DNA from: Hofstenia miamia
Lineage: Eukaryota > Xenacoelomorpha > Acoela > Hofsteniidae
DNA length: 64,000 nucleotides
Direction: 5' to 3'
Assembly (NCBI GenBank): GCA_900660155.1
Contig: CABFPE010000346.1
Span: 404,829-468,828, forward strand
Positions 46,840 through 58,700 of this stretch are shown in pieces. The number at the start of each line of letters is the position of its first letter. Positions within the stretch are counted from its first letter, which is position 1. The notes under the pieces are model-generated. The model worked only from the letters and a program-made list of their open reading frames with translations, ran no database searches and was not told the DNA's origin. Made by a program: the position numbers and the translations under genes.

Positions 46840-47330
46840 ATTTTTTGAGTAATAACTTCAAACTATTTCGTAATCGTTTGTAAATTGAAGTTTCTTTTCT
46901 AATGCCATTTAAATATCTATGACTTCTCAGCTTCTATAGTTTTAAATACAGTAATGATGTCGTCCGGATATTCAATTGTAGTAATTCCAGTGGTAGGCTT
47001 GTATAAGATATTATCAAATGTAAAATCAACACATTTGTTGATATAAAACTTGATGATTAATTTCTAAATTATTGTGAAGGTTGATGTTCAAATGCGGATC
47101 TATGGATTTTTCAATGCGAATATTATTGAAGAGTGATTTTACGTCATAGCCTACAAAAGGAAGATGTTAAGCCTCTTTAATATTCATATTTTCGTCTATA
47201 ACGAAAAAAATTGTGCTTACTTCTTTTATCCGGATCTCACTCTCACAATAGAAATTTAGAATTGCATTCATACCTTCTAAATATTTAGAGTTTTTTGAAT
47301 TATCACAGTATTGTTTTTGTCAGATTAGCA
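46840..47330 (-). pseudogene. Probable Penelope-like element reverse transcriptase fragment
   Basis: On the minus strand, around 47160-47090, VGYDVKSLFNNIRIEKSI matches the wording of Penelope-like RT box A (DVxSLFTxIP). Further on, FTFDNILYKPTTGITT and then YPDDIITVF (near 46960) fit the later boxes including the Y-x-DD site. Several stops and frameshifts. A distant LINE is the alternative. Confidence 0.5.
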
Positions 47331-47342
47331 AGTGTATAATTT

Positions 47343-47348
47343 TCGTAT

Positions 47349-47379
<31 letters not shown>

Positions 47380-47384
47380 CACAG
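47343..47384. repeat. (TATATC)n / (TA)n microsatellite
   Basis: Simple repeat of TATATC units passing into TA units. Confidence 0.9.
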
Positions 47385-47579
47385 AGTGCGTCTCGGCTTT
47401 TAAACGTAAAGTATTCAACTGAACTGCCTTAAAATCTTATCTTACACTAAACGGGGCATACAAAATCATATTTTTAAATTATTATATCAATTATATGGAT
47501 TTCTATATGGGACGCTACATAGCATCTCTTATAAATACATTTTCTCAACAAAGCGCCTCTGGATTTTAAACATGATAAA

Positions 47580-47933
47580 TAGGGTTGGCAAATTATGGTA
47601 ACCTAGAAAGTGGTTACTAGTAACTTACTAATAACTCATCAATAACCTACTAGTAACCGCGGCAACCCAATAAAATACTCTAATGTCCTCTACATATCCC
47701 ATAATTATTAGGAACTTTGACTTTCAAGTAGTAGCTCATTGCATGCCTGCAAGAGTGAAGAAGTAATACGATATTGTTTGGTTGTAATATTGACTCATGA
47801 ACTCATGATGCACTTGAAAAGAAGTTACTAATCCCAGTAACCTGAAGAGGTAACCTCAAATTAGTTACTAGTAGCATTACTAGTAATTTACTAGTCAGTA
47901 TATATACTAGTACGTAGTAACCCGCCAACTCTA
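47580..47933. mobile_element. hAT-type MITE, 354 bp
   Basis: Ends TAGGGTTGGC (47580) and GCCAACTCTA (47933) are inverted copies with one mismatch. They are flanked by 8 bp direct repeats ATGATAAA (47572-47579) and ATGATGAA (47934-47941) with one mismatch. The interior repeats GTTACTAGTAAC-like motifs in both orientations (a perfect one at 47613-47624). No coding capacity, so it depends on a hAT transposase from elsewhere. Confidence 0.85.
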
Positions 47934-47941
47934 ATGATGAA

Positions 47942-49509
47942 GAATATGCCACTTTGACACTTAATTGCGGTTACTTAATTAATTAATCGTTTTCATGGAA
48001 GGCAAGGAGAGCAAATAGCCAAAATTTGTAAATGAGCTAATATTTAATTAATGTTTTTAGTTATTTCTACTAAAATGTTTAAAAAATAATGATATAAATG
48101 CGTCAAAAGTTAAATACCATGTTAATTTTATCTGTAAATCATGTAAATATTCATTAAAAAAATTTCTTCAAAAAATCCTTATAATTATGTCCACAAATCG
48201 CCTCTATAATTTGTAAACTCAACAAAGCGCTTCTTCTAAGTGTATATATATATTCACAATACTTAATTAGCAAGATGATTAATATAAAATTCAAAGATTA
48301 TAATATAAATAAACAACGAAATTATATAGAAAAACAAAGATATTCAATATTGACATCATCTAAAACTCAAAAATATTTTTTCGTAAATAAAATATCCATT
48401 AATTTGAAATCTGGATTCCTCTAGTAGTCAACGCAATTATTAATCCATTATGACGCCAGACGACATTTAATGACGTGTATAGAACAACATGTGTGATGTC
48501 TTCTTCGGCCCGCAATATTTTTACATGCGCGCCCACATGAAAGAAGCTATTTTTAAAGAATACCAAATCACAGCGAATTATTTTATATTTACGAATTAGC
48601 ACGTTCCAAATCCATTTGGCGGTTTTTTATATTAATTTTTTATAATTTCATCGAGCCACTTATCTATATCTAAATAGTAATAGAAATTAAGAAAAATTTT
48701 TCATGGCCTCTCTGGCATGTAAATAAACCGTTATCTCATTTATCTATAAGAACAAAAACAATATTTATTCTTATCAAATGCAAGTACTGTATACAACTAA
48801 ACACTACCATCGGTTCATTCATCTTAAAATCGAAAAATTTTACTATTATGCTACTCATTCAAAACCCCATCAAGTGATATATTATCCCAGAATTACAAAT
48901 GCTTTCTAATAATGATTAAGAATGTGCTAGAATTATGTCAAAGAATTGCACATCGATCACTTTCAAGTTGGTGAAGTAACATTTACCTAGTGGATACACA
49001 GTAGTATGCCAGTGGTAATATTATTTTTCTTTTTCATTGGGAATGAAATTTGGTTCTAGATATGCTTAAAAATGATTGAACAAATACTGATCAATTCTGA
49101 ACACTTTTTACACACAAATTTATATATACAGTAATTATATAAAATGAAGCATCATTAATAACCTGAATGTAAATCCTAGATAAATGGTGGGTTAAAATTA
49201 TAAAAAATTATTGGCGATTTATAGTTACTGATACACTAGTTCCTACTCCACAAAAACAGGTTGCAATTGAAGAAATATTGTTTTTCATTGTCAAATGCTT
49301 TCTTTGTTAAAAATGTTATTAATTAGCATCGCAAAAACAATAATGAATTGTGATTTTTAGAGATTCTAGTATTTATTTCATTATTATTATTTTAATGCAA
49401 AAGTTCAAAGAATGTTTGGAATCGCATCGAATAAACTGTAAAATTGTTAATGTTGCATTCAAACTGTAAAATATTATTTTAATGCTAATTTTATTGTATT
49501 TCTTTAGAA
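47942..49509. other. Upstream region of Cand1
   Basis: Mostly AT-rich. A splice acceptor (TTTCTTTAG, ending about 49507) lies two bases before the Cand1 start codon, so at least one 5' non-coding exon must lie in this region. The less AT-rich patch at about 48410-48610 is a candidate for that exon or for the promoter, but I see no decisive signal. The minus-strand frame in that patch is not convincing. Confidence 0.4.
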
Positions 49510-52500
49510 ATGGCAGGCCACGTCTCATATCAGATATCATATCTGTTAGATAAAATGAATTCAGCTGATAAAGATTTTCGTTATATGGCTACAACTGATC
49601 TAATGGCTGAATTACAAAATGACGCTTTGAAATTAGATGACAACAGCGAACGTGGTGTTGTAAGAATGTTACTTAAACTTTTACGCGATAAAAACGCGGA
49701 AGTCCAAAATTTAGCAGTAAAATGTTTGGGTCCCCTAGTTTCCAAAGTACGTGACTCGCAACTAGAAGCCATTTCTGAGGCATTGTGCTCTGATTTACAT
49801 ACATCACCTGATGAACATTTGCGGGATGTATCTAGCATGGCTCTTAAAACCCTGATCGGTCAACTTCCTAAGACCCACGTGGGCGCGGCAGGTTCAATTC
49901 TGTCACGTTTAACAGCAGCAGAAGCCGCTCAACTGGAAGCATTGGATATGGTTGGAGAATTACTTGCCATATTCGGTCCAAGTTTAACTAATTATCACTC
50001 TCGTACTTTATGGAATTACCTTTTCCCCTTATTGACCAATGACCGACCAGCTTTGCGTAAACGAGCAATTTTGGCGATAGGATACCTTGTTCAATGCTGT
50101 GCACCAGAGCTTCTAGCAGCGCTCTTAGATAAGTTATTAGAGGCTTTACGAAACGCTAATATGCAAGCTAGGCCATATGTATTATGCGTTGGAGCCATTG
50201 TACGCCAAGCCGGGCATAGATTAAATATTACTCAAACACGTAGATTAGTTCCATGTTTTACTTCTTTGGCTATCTCTTGTGAATCTAGCAATGGTGAATC
50301 AAGTGAAGAAGATGAATTGCGTGAATGTTGCTTGCAAGGCTTAGAAGCTGTAGTTCGCCGCTGTCCTGCACATTTAACCAATTCAAATGTGTTAGATATT
50401 GTTCGATTAGCAATCGTTGCTTTATCACATGATCCTAATTATAGTTATGCTGATGATGATGAAGACGATGTATCAGATGAAAGTGAAGACTATTCCGATG
50501 ATGATGACGTTTCATGGAAAGTTAGGCGTGCTGCTGCTCGTCTCTTGGAAGCTGTCATAACATGTCGCCCTCCTTTAGACAATTCGCAAAATATGCAATT
50601 AGCAGATGCCCTGCTTGATAGATTTAAGGAACGGGAAGAGTCTGTTAAAACGGATGTTTTCGCCGCTTTCTTAGCTTTACTAAAACGATGTCCTTCTTGT
50701 GTTAAGGTTGATATTGTTTGGAAAGAATTAATGCGACAGTTAGTTAAGACACGCAGTGTAAAAACGCGGCAAGGTGCTCTTAGTGTTTTGGCCCAACTTT
50801 CAATTGCATTGCCTGGTTCATTATCTAGTCATTTATCCGCAGTTACCTCTGTACTAGCAACATCTCTTGCTGCGGATATTCCTGCTCCTTTGCGCTTGAC
50901 TGCATTATCATGTCTTCACCAAATATTTCTAACTCATAAGGATTTAAATAAACATTTACAGCTTCTTTTACCTGCCCTTGTGGCTGGAGCAAAGGACAAA
51001 TTTTATAAAGTTGCTGCTGAATCGCTTACAGTTTTATCTGAATTTGCTGATGGATTGCCCGATGAAATGTTAAATAAACAATTGGCAACTGCTTCAGAAC
51101 GATTGACAGCAACTGGCGAAGATCAGGAAGTACGTGAGAGAGCAATACTTTGTTTGGGATCAGCTCTAGCCGCTGGTGCGCATGACATTAATGGAAATGC
51201 CCTTGGTCTTCTCTTAGCACGACTTAATAATGAAATGACTAGATTAGTGGCAGTTAGAGCTCTAACAAAAGTAGCTCTTTCCTCACATCAACATGACATT
51301 TCAAGAGCTTTACCAGCATTATTGACATTTCTTAGAAAAACCGAACGATCATTGCGTGTGGCAACTTTAGAGTGTCTTTTGGCATATACTTGGCCTCAAT
51401 CAGCTGCAGAAATAGCAAAAGCTGTTTCGGGTCTCATCTCAGAAAATGATTTAAGCATTTCTCAACTGACTTTAAGACTTGTAGCTAATCTAGCAAGACA
51501 TGACTCGCAAGCAGTTGGCGAAGCTGTTCTGCCCTCCTTACTTTCTCTCTTAAAATCTCACGTTCTGCAAGGAGCCGCTTTAGATGCTTTACAAAGTGCT
51601 TTAGAGACATTAAATTCTTGTGGAGGGTTAAATTTGAATACACTTTTGCCAGTTTTTGTCGAAATGTCTACAGACCTATCAAAAAGTGCCCAAGCAGCTG
51701 TGTCCCGCTGCATGGCAGCGCTAGTTGTAGCGTCGAATATGCATGCGGTTGTTGTCAAAGATTTAATACAATTTCTTAGTAGGGGTGAACGTCAAATTTT
51801 TGCATTGTTAACCCTTGGTGAAATAGGTAGGCGAGTGAGTTTAGCAAATGAGCAACCAATGTTAACGAATGAAATTACTGAATGTTTCAGTAATCAGAGT
51901 GAAGATATTAAAACAGCGGCTGCCTACGCTCTAGGTTGTATGAGTGTGCAATGCTTCGATGTTCTCTTGCCATTTATCCTTTCAGAGTTGGACAACAGCC
52001 CAAAACGTCAATTTGTTCTTTTATTGGCCTTGAAAGAAGCTATCAGTGCTGCGGATAATGATGCATTGCGTGGAGCTTATGAAACGCAATTGTGGAATAG
52101 TCTTCTTTTGTATAGCGATGTTTCGGAGGAAGGATGTCGTACACTTGTGTCTGAATGTTTAGGGAAACTGACGTTACTTTCTCCGGAACACTGTTTGTAT
52201 GCATTGCGTACGTTACTACAGCAATCTCCGGGTCCCCTACGTAAAAGCACATTGGTATCAGCTCTTAAATTTGCTATTACCGATAAACCACATCCTGTTG
52301 ACAAAGATCTCCCTCAAGTACTATCAGATTTTTTGGCATTATTAAGTGATTCAGATTTAAATGTTCGCCGAAATACATTAATAACCATCAATTGTGCTGC
52401 TCATAACAAACCTTTATTGCTAGCGCCATTAATCAATAACACACTACCCGCTCTATATGCACAAACTGAAGAAGACAAAAAGCTCATTCGTGAGGTCGAA

Positions 52501-54018
52501 ATGGGCCCTTTCAAGCATACAATTGATGATGGTTTAGATATTAGAAAGACTGCTTATGAATGTATGTATACCTTGTTGGAACGTGATGTGTTGTTAGCTC
52601 AAATAGATATATTCGAATTTTTAAGTCATGTCTTAAATGCTTTGCGTGATCAACATGATGTAAAAATGCTTGCTTACCTAATGCTTATTAAGTTGGCTTC
52701 GCTGGCCCCAGCTGCAGTCCAACAACAGCTTTCACGAATTTTAGATCATATTAAAGCTACAGTAACGTCAAAGGTAATTTTTGTACTTATGCAAATGCTA
52801 TATCGCCTTGATTTTCCCCACAACTGTTTTGTTTCATTGTTTCCTAATTCATTTAAAATTTAAATAAGCTAGTTCGGATCAAGACTGTAAATGACCCAGG
52901 ATATTCTGATCCAACCTAAATTCTTAAGTTCAAATAATGCGTTTGATCCAACCCAAAGTTTTTTTAAGTGTGACGCAAGTATGACCAACTACAATATCAA
53001 TACTTTTCGAGATTTTCGCCTCATAGCCAATATACATAAACACGTTCGAAAAGAAACGCATATAAAATTTGTTAAGGAGTACAAAAAGTAAGTGTTTTTA
53101 ATTAGGAAATTTAAAAAATGAAGGCAAGCAACATATAATCCTCCTGCAAACGTGCATCTTTAATGTTTTTCGGTCTTTCAATGGCCCATATTGCCTTGAA
53201 GCTTTGCCCCACCCAATTTATATGTTGTGCATCTTTATTTTGCTTGTCCAGTCCAAAAAAAATTGCAAGAGTGGAATTCCAACCCATTTACAGCCCTGGT
53301 TCCGATATGAATTCTGACTTTCTCCATAATGATTTATGATGTTCCACGCGAACCTATTTGCAAAAAATAAATAGTTGCAATTTAAATTGCTTGCTCACTC
53401 GCAAATTCGACCTTGATCCTTTAGCCGTTGTTTCGTACAGTCCGAATCCTCATAAATGTTTAAGCAAAAGAATGTTTTGTCAAATTGAAACAATGTGTTA
53501 TGTTTGCACTTGTTTTAACGGTTTTTAACTTGTATGCTATCTTGCTGTTAGATCTTCTACTTTATTCCCGAAAATGATTGACGAAAGCTTATTATTCGAA
53601 ATATTATTGCTTTTGACTATTTTTTACTGATATGAGATTTAATGGCACGGGAAATCTGTGTTAGCAATTTTACTAAACAAGTTATTCAAATTCATAAATA
53701 TATTTTTAGACATTTAAAAATTTCTAAGCATTTCTGGGAGGCACGGGGTATTACTATAATTGAATTAGTTGTTTCTAGGTGAAAAATAGTGCTGTTAAAC
53801 AGGAGCAAGACAAACAGGATGAATTAAAGCGGTCAGCTTTTCGTGCCGTGCATGGACTTCTTCGTATTCCGGACGTGGAACGAAACCCCGCAATGCTAGA
53901 CTTTTTAGCTTTGGTCAGATCTACAAGTGAATATAGCGTGGTCTTTGACAATGTACGCTCCGGAGAGGCATCAACTCAATCAATCTATACACATGATTCA
54001 GCAATGGACACATCTTAA
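49510..54018 (+). CDS. Cand1: Cullin-associated NEDD8-dissociated protein 1 (CAND1)
   Basis: Two coding exons: 49510-52773 (1088 codons) and 53779-54018 (79 codons plus TAA), joined in phase 0 at AAG|GTAATT and TTTCTAG|GTG. The product is 1167 residues. CAND1 is a HEAT-repeat solenoid that wraps unneddylated cullin-RBX1 and exchanges substrate receptors of SCF and other cullin-RING ligases, in cytosol and nucleus. Recognised by the N-terminus (SYQISYLLDKMNSADKDFRY), the acidic patch followed by DDDDVSWKVRRAAARLLEA (about residues 315-350), RFKEREESVKTDVF, EVEMGPFKHTIDDGLDIRK (from about residue 995) and the C-terminal tail ending MDTS, as in vertebrates. It is shorter than the usual 1230-1250 residues through small internal losses. 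No stop or frameshift. Reading through the intron would replace the conserved tail with 29 unrelated residues. Confidence 0.98.
52774..53778 (+). other. Single coding intron of Cand1
   Basis: 1005 bp from GTAATT to TTTCTAG. AT-rich, with only a chance frame at 52891-53091. Confidence 0.9.
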
Positions 54019-54128
54019 GATTTAAACATATTTTTGTTATTTATTAATAGTCTTTTACATAGTTTAATTCAATTAAAACATAATTAAACATCGGTTTTAT
54101 CTAAACATGTTTCCTTTGTGAAACACTC

Positions 54129-54134
54129 AATAAA
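54129..54134 (+). promoter_or_regulatory. Cand1 polyadenylation signal
   Basis: AATAAA about 110 bases after the Cand1 stop codon, the first good signal in the 3' flank. Confidence 0.65.
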
Positions 54135-54139
54135 AGTCA

Positions 54140-54595
54140 TGTTTTTAGTACCTATCTAGAATTCCTAACAAGATCATTACAATAAAAGAAATTCAGAGAT
54201 CCAATTGTCAAACATACATTTCTTAAATATAGAGGCATATCTTATATAGATTTAAATATATCAGTGTTCTCTATTAAGACAGGCGTGGAAATAGGAATTC
54301 TCATTTTCATTTCTACGTGTGGGAATGGGAAGCGATTAATTCTTACGTTTTCTCATAAATATTTTGGTAAGCCCCGATGTTACTTGTGACACATAGGAAC
54401 ATATTTGCTTGTAGGAAGACGAGTCCTATTTTATACAATGATTTTATAGAATGTTTATTACCATTTTTATATGAAATATTTTCGTTTGTGTATTTAGTTG
54501 TTCTTATTGGAATTTTACGTTACCACTCGACCATACAATTAGAGAAATCCAATAATCTCCAAGTGGGAATAGAGAAAAATACCTGTGAAATAAAC
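54140..54595. other. Intergenic, nothing recognised
   Basis: A frame at 54377-54598 (hydrophobic, Leu/Ile/Phe-rich) runs up to the MITE edge. No family signature, probably chance. Confidence 0.35.
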
Positions 54596-54901
54596 TAGAG
54601 AGTGACTTCGGGTACAGGATTTCAGGTAGGATCGGGATCGGGTATTGTCAATAACGTTTAATTTCTTGATTGTGTTAATCACCACTTCATTTGAGAAATA
54701 TCCAAGGTATTAAGTTCTTCAAATGATTTGATGTTCTTAACTTATCACAAAATTACAGATATTAAACAAGTTTTATCAGATTTGAGTTGGGAGAGTTGAT
54801 CCAAGATGTTAAACAACCATAAGTTAATATCTGTTTAGGGTCGGGTTCGGGTAGTGAATATTCTCATCGGGTCTATTTTGAAATCATACTGTCACCCTCT
54901 A
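54596..54901. mobile_element. hAT-type MITE, 306 bp
   Basis: Ends TAGAGAGTGAC (54596) and GTCACCCTCTA (54901) are inverted copies with one mismatch, flanked by 8 bp direct repeats AAATAAAC (54588-54595) and GAATAAAC (54902-54909). The interior has GATCGGGATCGGGTATTG and GGGTCGGGTTCGGGTAGTG strings near the two ends. No coding capacity. Its ends differ from the MITE at 47580 and from the hAT at 9509, so it is a third hAT family. Confidence 0.82.
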
Positions 54902-54909
54902 GAATAAAC

Positions 54910-56320
54910 TTGGAATCGGGAATGGGTTCGTAAAACATCATTCCGAGTGACAGTTTGTCTATCATACTTTATAATAATACAAATTCCTTATCGATGTTAG
55001 TTCGTAAAACTACCATTTTGAGCTATGATTGCGACAATACTGTGTCCCAAACTTCAATATTTGTCAATTGAGATTTGTTTTTTTAACTTTTTTTTTAATA
55101 TTGAGTAGTATCGCTTTTAATACACACACACACGGTCATGGGTATTTCTTGCTTAACACTGCTCCCATCCATTCACACAACTGTTTACAGAAACATTCAA
55201 GGAAAATTAAAACCACAGAGCGAGTATTCAGAGTAGCACTGAGAAACAAGATGAAAACGAAAAAATGACAAAGCGATTTGAAAATTTCAATAAAAATTTT
55301 TTCCAAGTTACCATTAGTTATAAAGTAGTTTAGACATCCTGTGCATTGGAACTAAACAGATCCGCTAAAATTTATTGATTGGAAATTGCAATTAATTTCA
55401 TTACACCCAAAACAATTACATCGTTAAGCAAGTTATATTGCACAATTGCAAGTATGTATATCAGAAACATAGTAAATAAAAGATATCCAAATGATAATGC
55501 AATTTGAAAAAGTCTCTTTATCCCAAGAGCCTTGCAACCGAATTTATAGATTCCATTTCAGTGAAATTTGAAGTTGGGGCATGTACCAAGAATATATCAA
55601 TTGTTGCCAATTTTTTTTAGGTTTTCATGAATGAGGCGAAAAATATATTCTACATTTCACTTTTTAATATATTAATACATTTTGACGTCATCTAGTTTTT
55701 GTTGTGTAAATATTTTACTTCAGTGATGTCATAGAAAATTTTCTTGGATTTTGTCAAGTTTTGTAGTTGTAACTCAAAACAATTACTTTGTAGCAATAGA
55801 ATACAAGAGTAATTGTAATATATTGTAAAGATGTACAATTAATTGGATGTTAATAATTGCAATAATTGTTGTCTATTTAGAGGTTGATGGACCTGAAAAA
55901 AATTGTTAACTGTAAAAAACAAACAGTTACCTGCAATTTATGACGCCATCGAAATCATGTATTACATTTTGTAGATTAAAATATTTATTTTAACAACTTG
56001 AGATAGGTACTCTTTATTAATGCGTTCAACTAAAATCATTTATTTTTTTTAGCATTTTCAAGCTTGTTGCAATTAAAAAGTTTCCATAAATTTTTAACAA
56101 AATGTTATGACTATTTAAAGAAAATTTAACACCTCTTTCTACATCGAAAATACGGTAGGACTGGTATAATGACCTCGTGACGGGTCTCAGATACTCAGAC
56201 TCAGAAAATGTAAGATAATAAAAGTTGGCATCGTAGAGTTGCACGGAAGTTGCTGATGCCGCATTCTCCAACGTTTCTCCACCACCTCTAAATTGCAGTC
56301 AGAAAATTTGTAGCGATAAC
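54910..56320. other. Intergenic, nothing recognised
   Basis: AT-rich, with short chance frames such as 55029-55268. Confidence 0.4.
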
Positions 56321-56324
56321 CCGC

Positions 56325-56530
56325 TATTCAGGTATGGGAGGGCATGCACTAACATGTTCTGGTTGTCGGCATCGACCACAGTTGGCGTATGGGATGCGTG
56401 CGTTGTGAGGAACATGAGCCTGGTGATTGGCGGCGGTGGACCAGACCCTCCGTCCCCTCTACGTTCAATTTGGAAGATAACGAAAACCCACGAAGTCTGG
56501 CCTGGGGCGGCATGTGGCATTGGCAGGTAC
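56325..56530 (+). pseudogene. GC-rich block, possible LINE ORF1 zinc-knuckle remnant
   Basis: About 200 bp much richer in G and C than the surroundings, ending at a single N. One plus-strand frame reads RMGCVRCEEHEPGDW, close to the second CCHC knuckle of LINE gag-like ORF1 proteins (C-x2-C-x3-4-H-x4-C) with the last cysteine replaced. Another frame just before it reads FRYGRACTN. It abuts LINE ORF2 sequence on the other side of the N, so both may come from one 5'-rearranged element. Weak evidence. Confidence 0.3.
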
Positions 56531-56531
56531 N

Positions 56532-57220
56532 TGCATTTGTTATGAGTAATTTAAACTATGCTAATATCTTATATACTAATGTACACAGCCAAATGTTAAA
56601 AAACTTCGAGTTCAACTAAAATGGGCATTAAATGTTTGTAATAAAAACTCTTCTAAAACAAAAGAATATATTTCTAAATCTATTCTTTTTCCACAAGAGT
56701 TAATTATTTACAATATTATTATTTATTTCTTCAAATTCATAAAGAAAATACCACCCTACAACGAGATATCATTCTCATTTTCGACAGATTGTCTGAAGCA
56801 AAATAAACGAACAAAAAACTACTCACGTGTTAAATTTAATAAAAATATCATGAGTCAATCCTTTATTAATACTGCAATTTATAACTGGAATATATTGCCA
56901 AAAGAAATGAAAATAATAGACAACCTTAAAAAATTCAAAAAAGAATTAAAATTATTATTTCTCAAACAAAAGTTTATATCAGGTAGATCATGGATAGGAT
57001 TTAAATTTTATAATAACGATTATACAATAAATCGAAATTAGTAAGCTATCCGTAGTCAGTGTATTTTTTAGTCAGTGTTGTTTTATTTATTTCATTTTTG
57101 TTATTATTCATTTTTTGTACATAGTAGTTAATGACGCTATTCATTTCAAATATCAGTAAAATATTGTAAAAAATTCAAATGAATATAGATTATCTTATCT
57201 TATCTTATCTTATCTTATGC
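56532..57220 (+). pseudogene. CR1/L2-like LINE, C-terminal end and 3' tail
   Basis: From 56540 the frames read FVMSNLNYANILY and KLRVQLKWALNVC, typical of the region behind the RT in CR1/jockey-like ORF2. A clean frame at 56850-57041 gives the C-terminus (SQSFINTAIYNWNILPKEMK, then LKKFKKELKLLFL). After a 3' UTR of about 150 bp the element ends in five to six TTATC units (57190-57218), the simple-repeat tail such LINEs use. It is 5'-truncated at or before the single N. The last 64 codons are intact, so the copy is fairly young. Confidence 0.88.
57190..57219 (+). repeat. (TTATC)n LINE tail
   Basis: Pentanucleotide repeat directly after the LINE 3' UTR. Confidence 0.9.
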
Positions 57221-57505
57221 TTACTATTGTTCACTAGTTGTGTACATATTTTCTAGTGTAAAATTGTTTACATGTTTTGACTTACCCAGTTTTTAGATCT
57301 GAATAACATCAATGTAGAATAGAGAAATGAATCAGTATCATGAAAGTCTACTTTAGATTGAACTTATCCATATCCCGTTTTCTCGGTAAAATGGCAGCCA
57401 GTCTTATTTGTAAAAATGGTCTAATTTTCATCCTTTATGAATGGGGTCAAAATGGGCTAAACTTTTGAAATTGATGTCCTGGGCTAGGAACTTTTTTCAA
57501 TGCAT

Positions 57506-58700
57506 TCAGCCCATTTCTATCTCTGATTGTGTCATTTCTGTCATCACCTTTGTGTTGTTGAAGTAATGTGTAGCTAATGCAGTCTCTTTCCAGGTTTGAA
57601 GCCATTCTTCCCATTCAGTCGAGTTTGGAAAATACTTGCGAACCACTGGTACCACATCAATTCTCTCAAGATAAACCCGCGTTAAAACTAAACCACAATG
57701 CCGCTGGATGAAAGTTGTCTTCCAATTCTTTTCTCGGCTCACTCCGAACATCACTTAGAAAAAAATCATTATCCAAAATAACTTATAAATGAATGCCCGG
57801 TATTAGCATCATTATCAGCCAAGCAGCATTTCCCTCAAGGTGAATAAAACACGCAGAAAATCGGTGTTGATACGCCAAAGCTATTTCTAGATCTCGTGAA
57901 GATAACACATTTGAAAAGTTTTCATCATGCAAACTAATAGTTTCATAGCAGTCCAGATTTGCAGTGGTTATTTCGTATGATTCCAAATAACTTCTCCACG
58001 ATCGCGTTCTCGAAAATGTCTTCATTGGCTTTCTTTTCAAATCAAACTCGCTCCAATTTCTTTAGTTAAAATATTTATGGATTTCTTGCATAGAATTGTC
58101 AAGTCTTTGAAAAAGGCAACCAATGAATGTGTCTGTCAATATTAGCTAGCAGATGCTTGCCACAAGAAATTTTATGCGTATCTTTCGCATATTTGCTAGG
58201 GTAGATGATCGACGTAACGAAAAATGATTTTACAATGGTATTGCAATTATCACAAACACTGCAATAGGTTGGACGCTTTCGATATCAAGATATTTGTAGA
58301 TGTCATCCACAATACCTTCCGAAGATTTGTCTTCTGCGACATTTACGTCCAGCAATAAAATATGCGCATTCAACGTGGCATCACAATACCGACCGACCTA
58401 TAACACCCTTAAAATTGTAGTCGTTAGAAGAGCAATGATCCACAATTAACCATGATTGAGTTTTATGCTGCAGATTGTCTCAAAGTTCTTTGCCTTAATG
58501 GCCTCAAAGAGTTGAAATTGGGCCGGTTTTATAAGCTCAAGCCCAGCCCTGCCCAAATTATTTTTCTACTCCACTGATAGTTTCTTCTGCCTTATAGAGG
58601 TCCATTAGCACTACCTTATGAATTTGGTTAGATAATTTTCCTAATGTGTTTATTAGTGTGCTCATCCACTTAAATCTGTCAACAATGCTAATTCAATTCT
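57506..58700 (-). pseudogene. hAT-like transposase, decayed
   Basis: Minus-strand pieces in transposase order. Near 58470-58380: QHKTQSWLIVDHCSSNDYNF with GVIGR. Then LNAHILLLDVNVAEDKSS with GIVDDIYKYLDIESVQPIAV, and after a frame change CDNCNTIVKSFF, equal to the hAT TDNxxNxxKxF box with its catalytic Asp. Then ISCGKHLLANID (the usual C/H-L region). At 58040-57783: SRTRSWRSYLESYEITTAN with LEGNAAWLIMMLIPG, matching the hAT segments TRWNS and F-x-LEG-x-PT. The last piece (57506-57754) is less typical. No dimerisation motif or terminal repeats found. Multiple frameshifts. Confidence 0.68.

Noticed and set aside
49581-49838. Minus-strand frames inside Cand1 (also at 51558, 52043, 52077)
   Set aside because: Antisense shadows of a conserved coding exon.
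52774-52863. Last 29 codons of the 1117-codon Cand1 frame
   Set aside because: Intron read-through. The conserved C-terminus is restored by joining 52773 to 53779.
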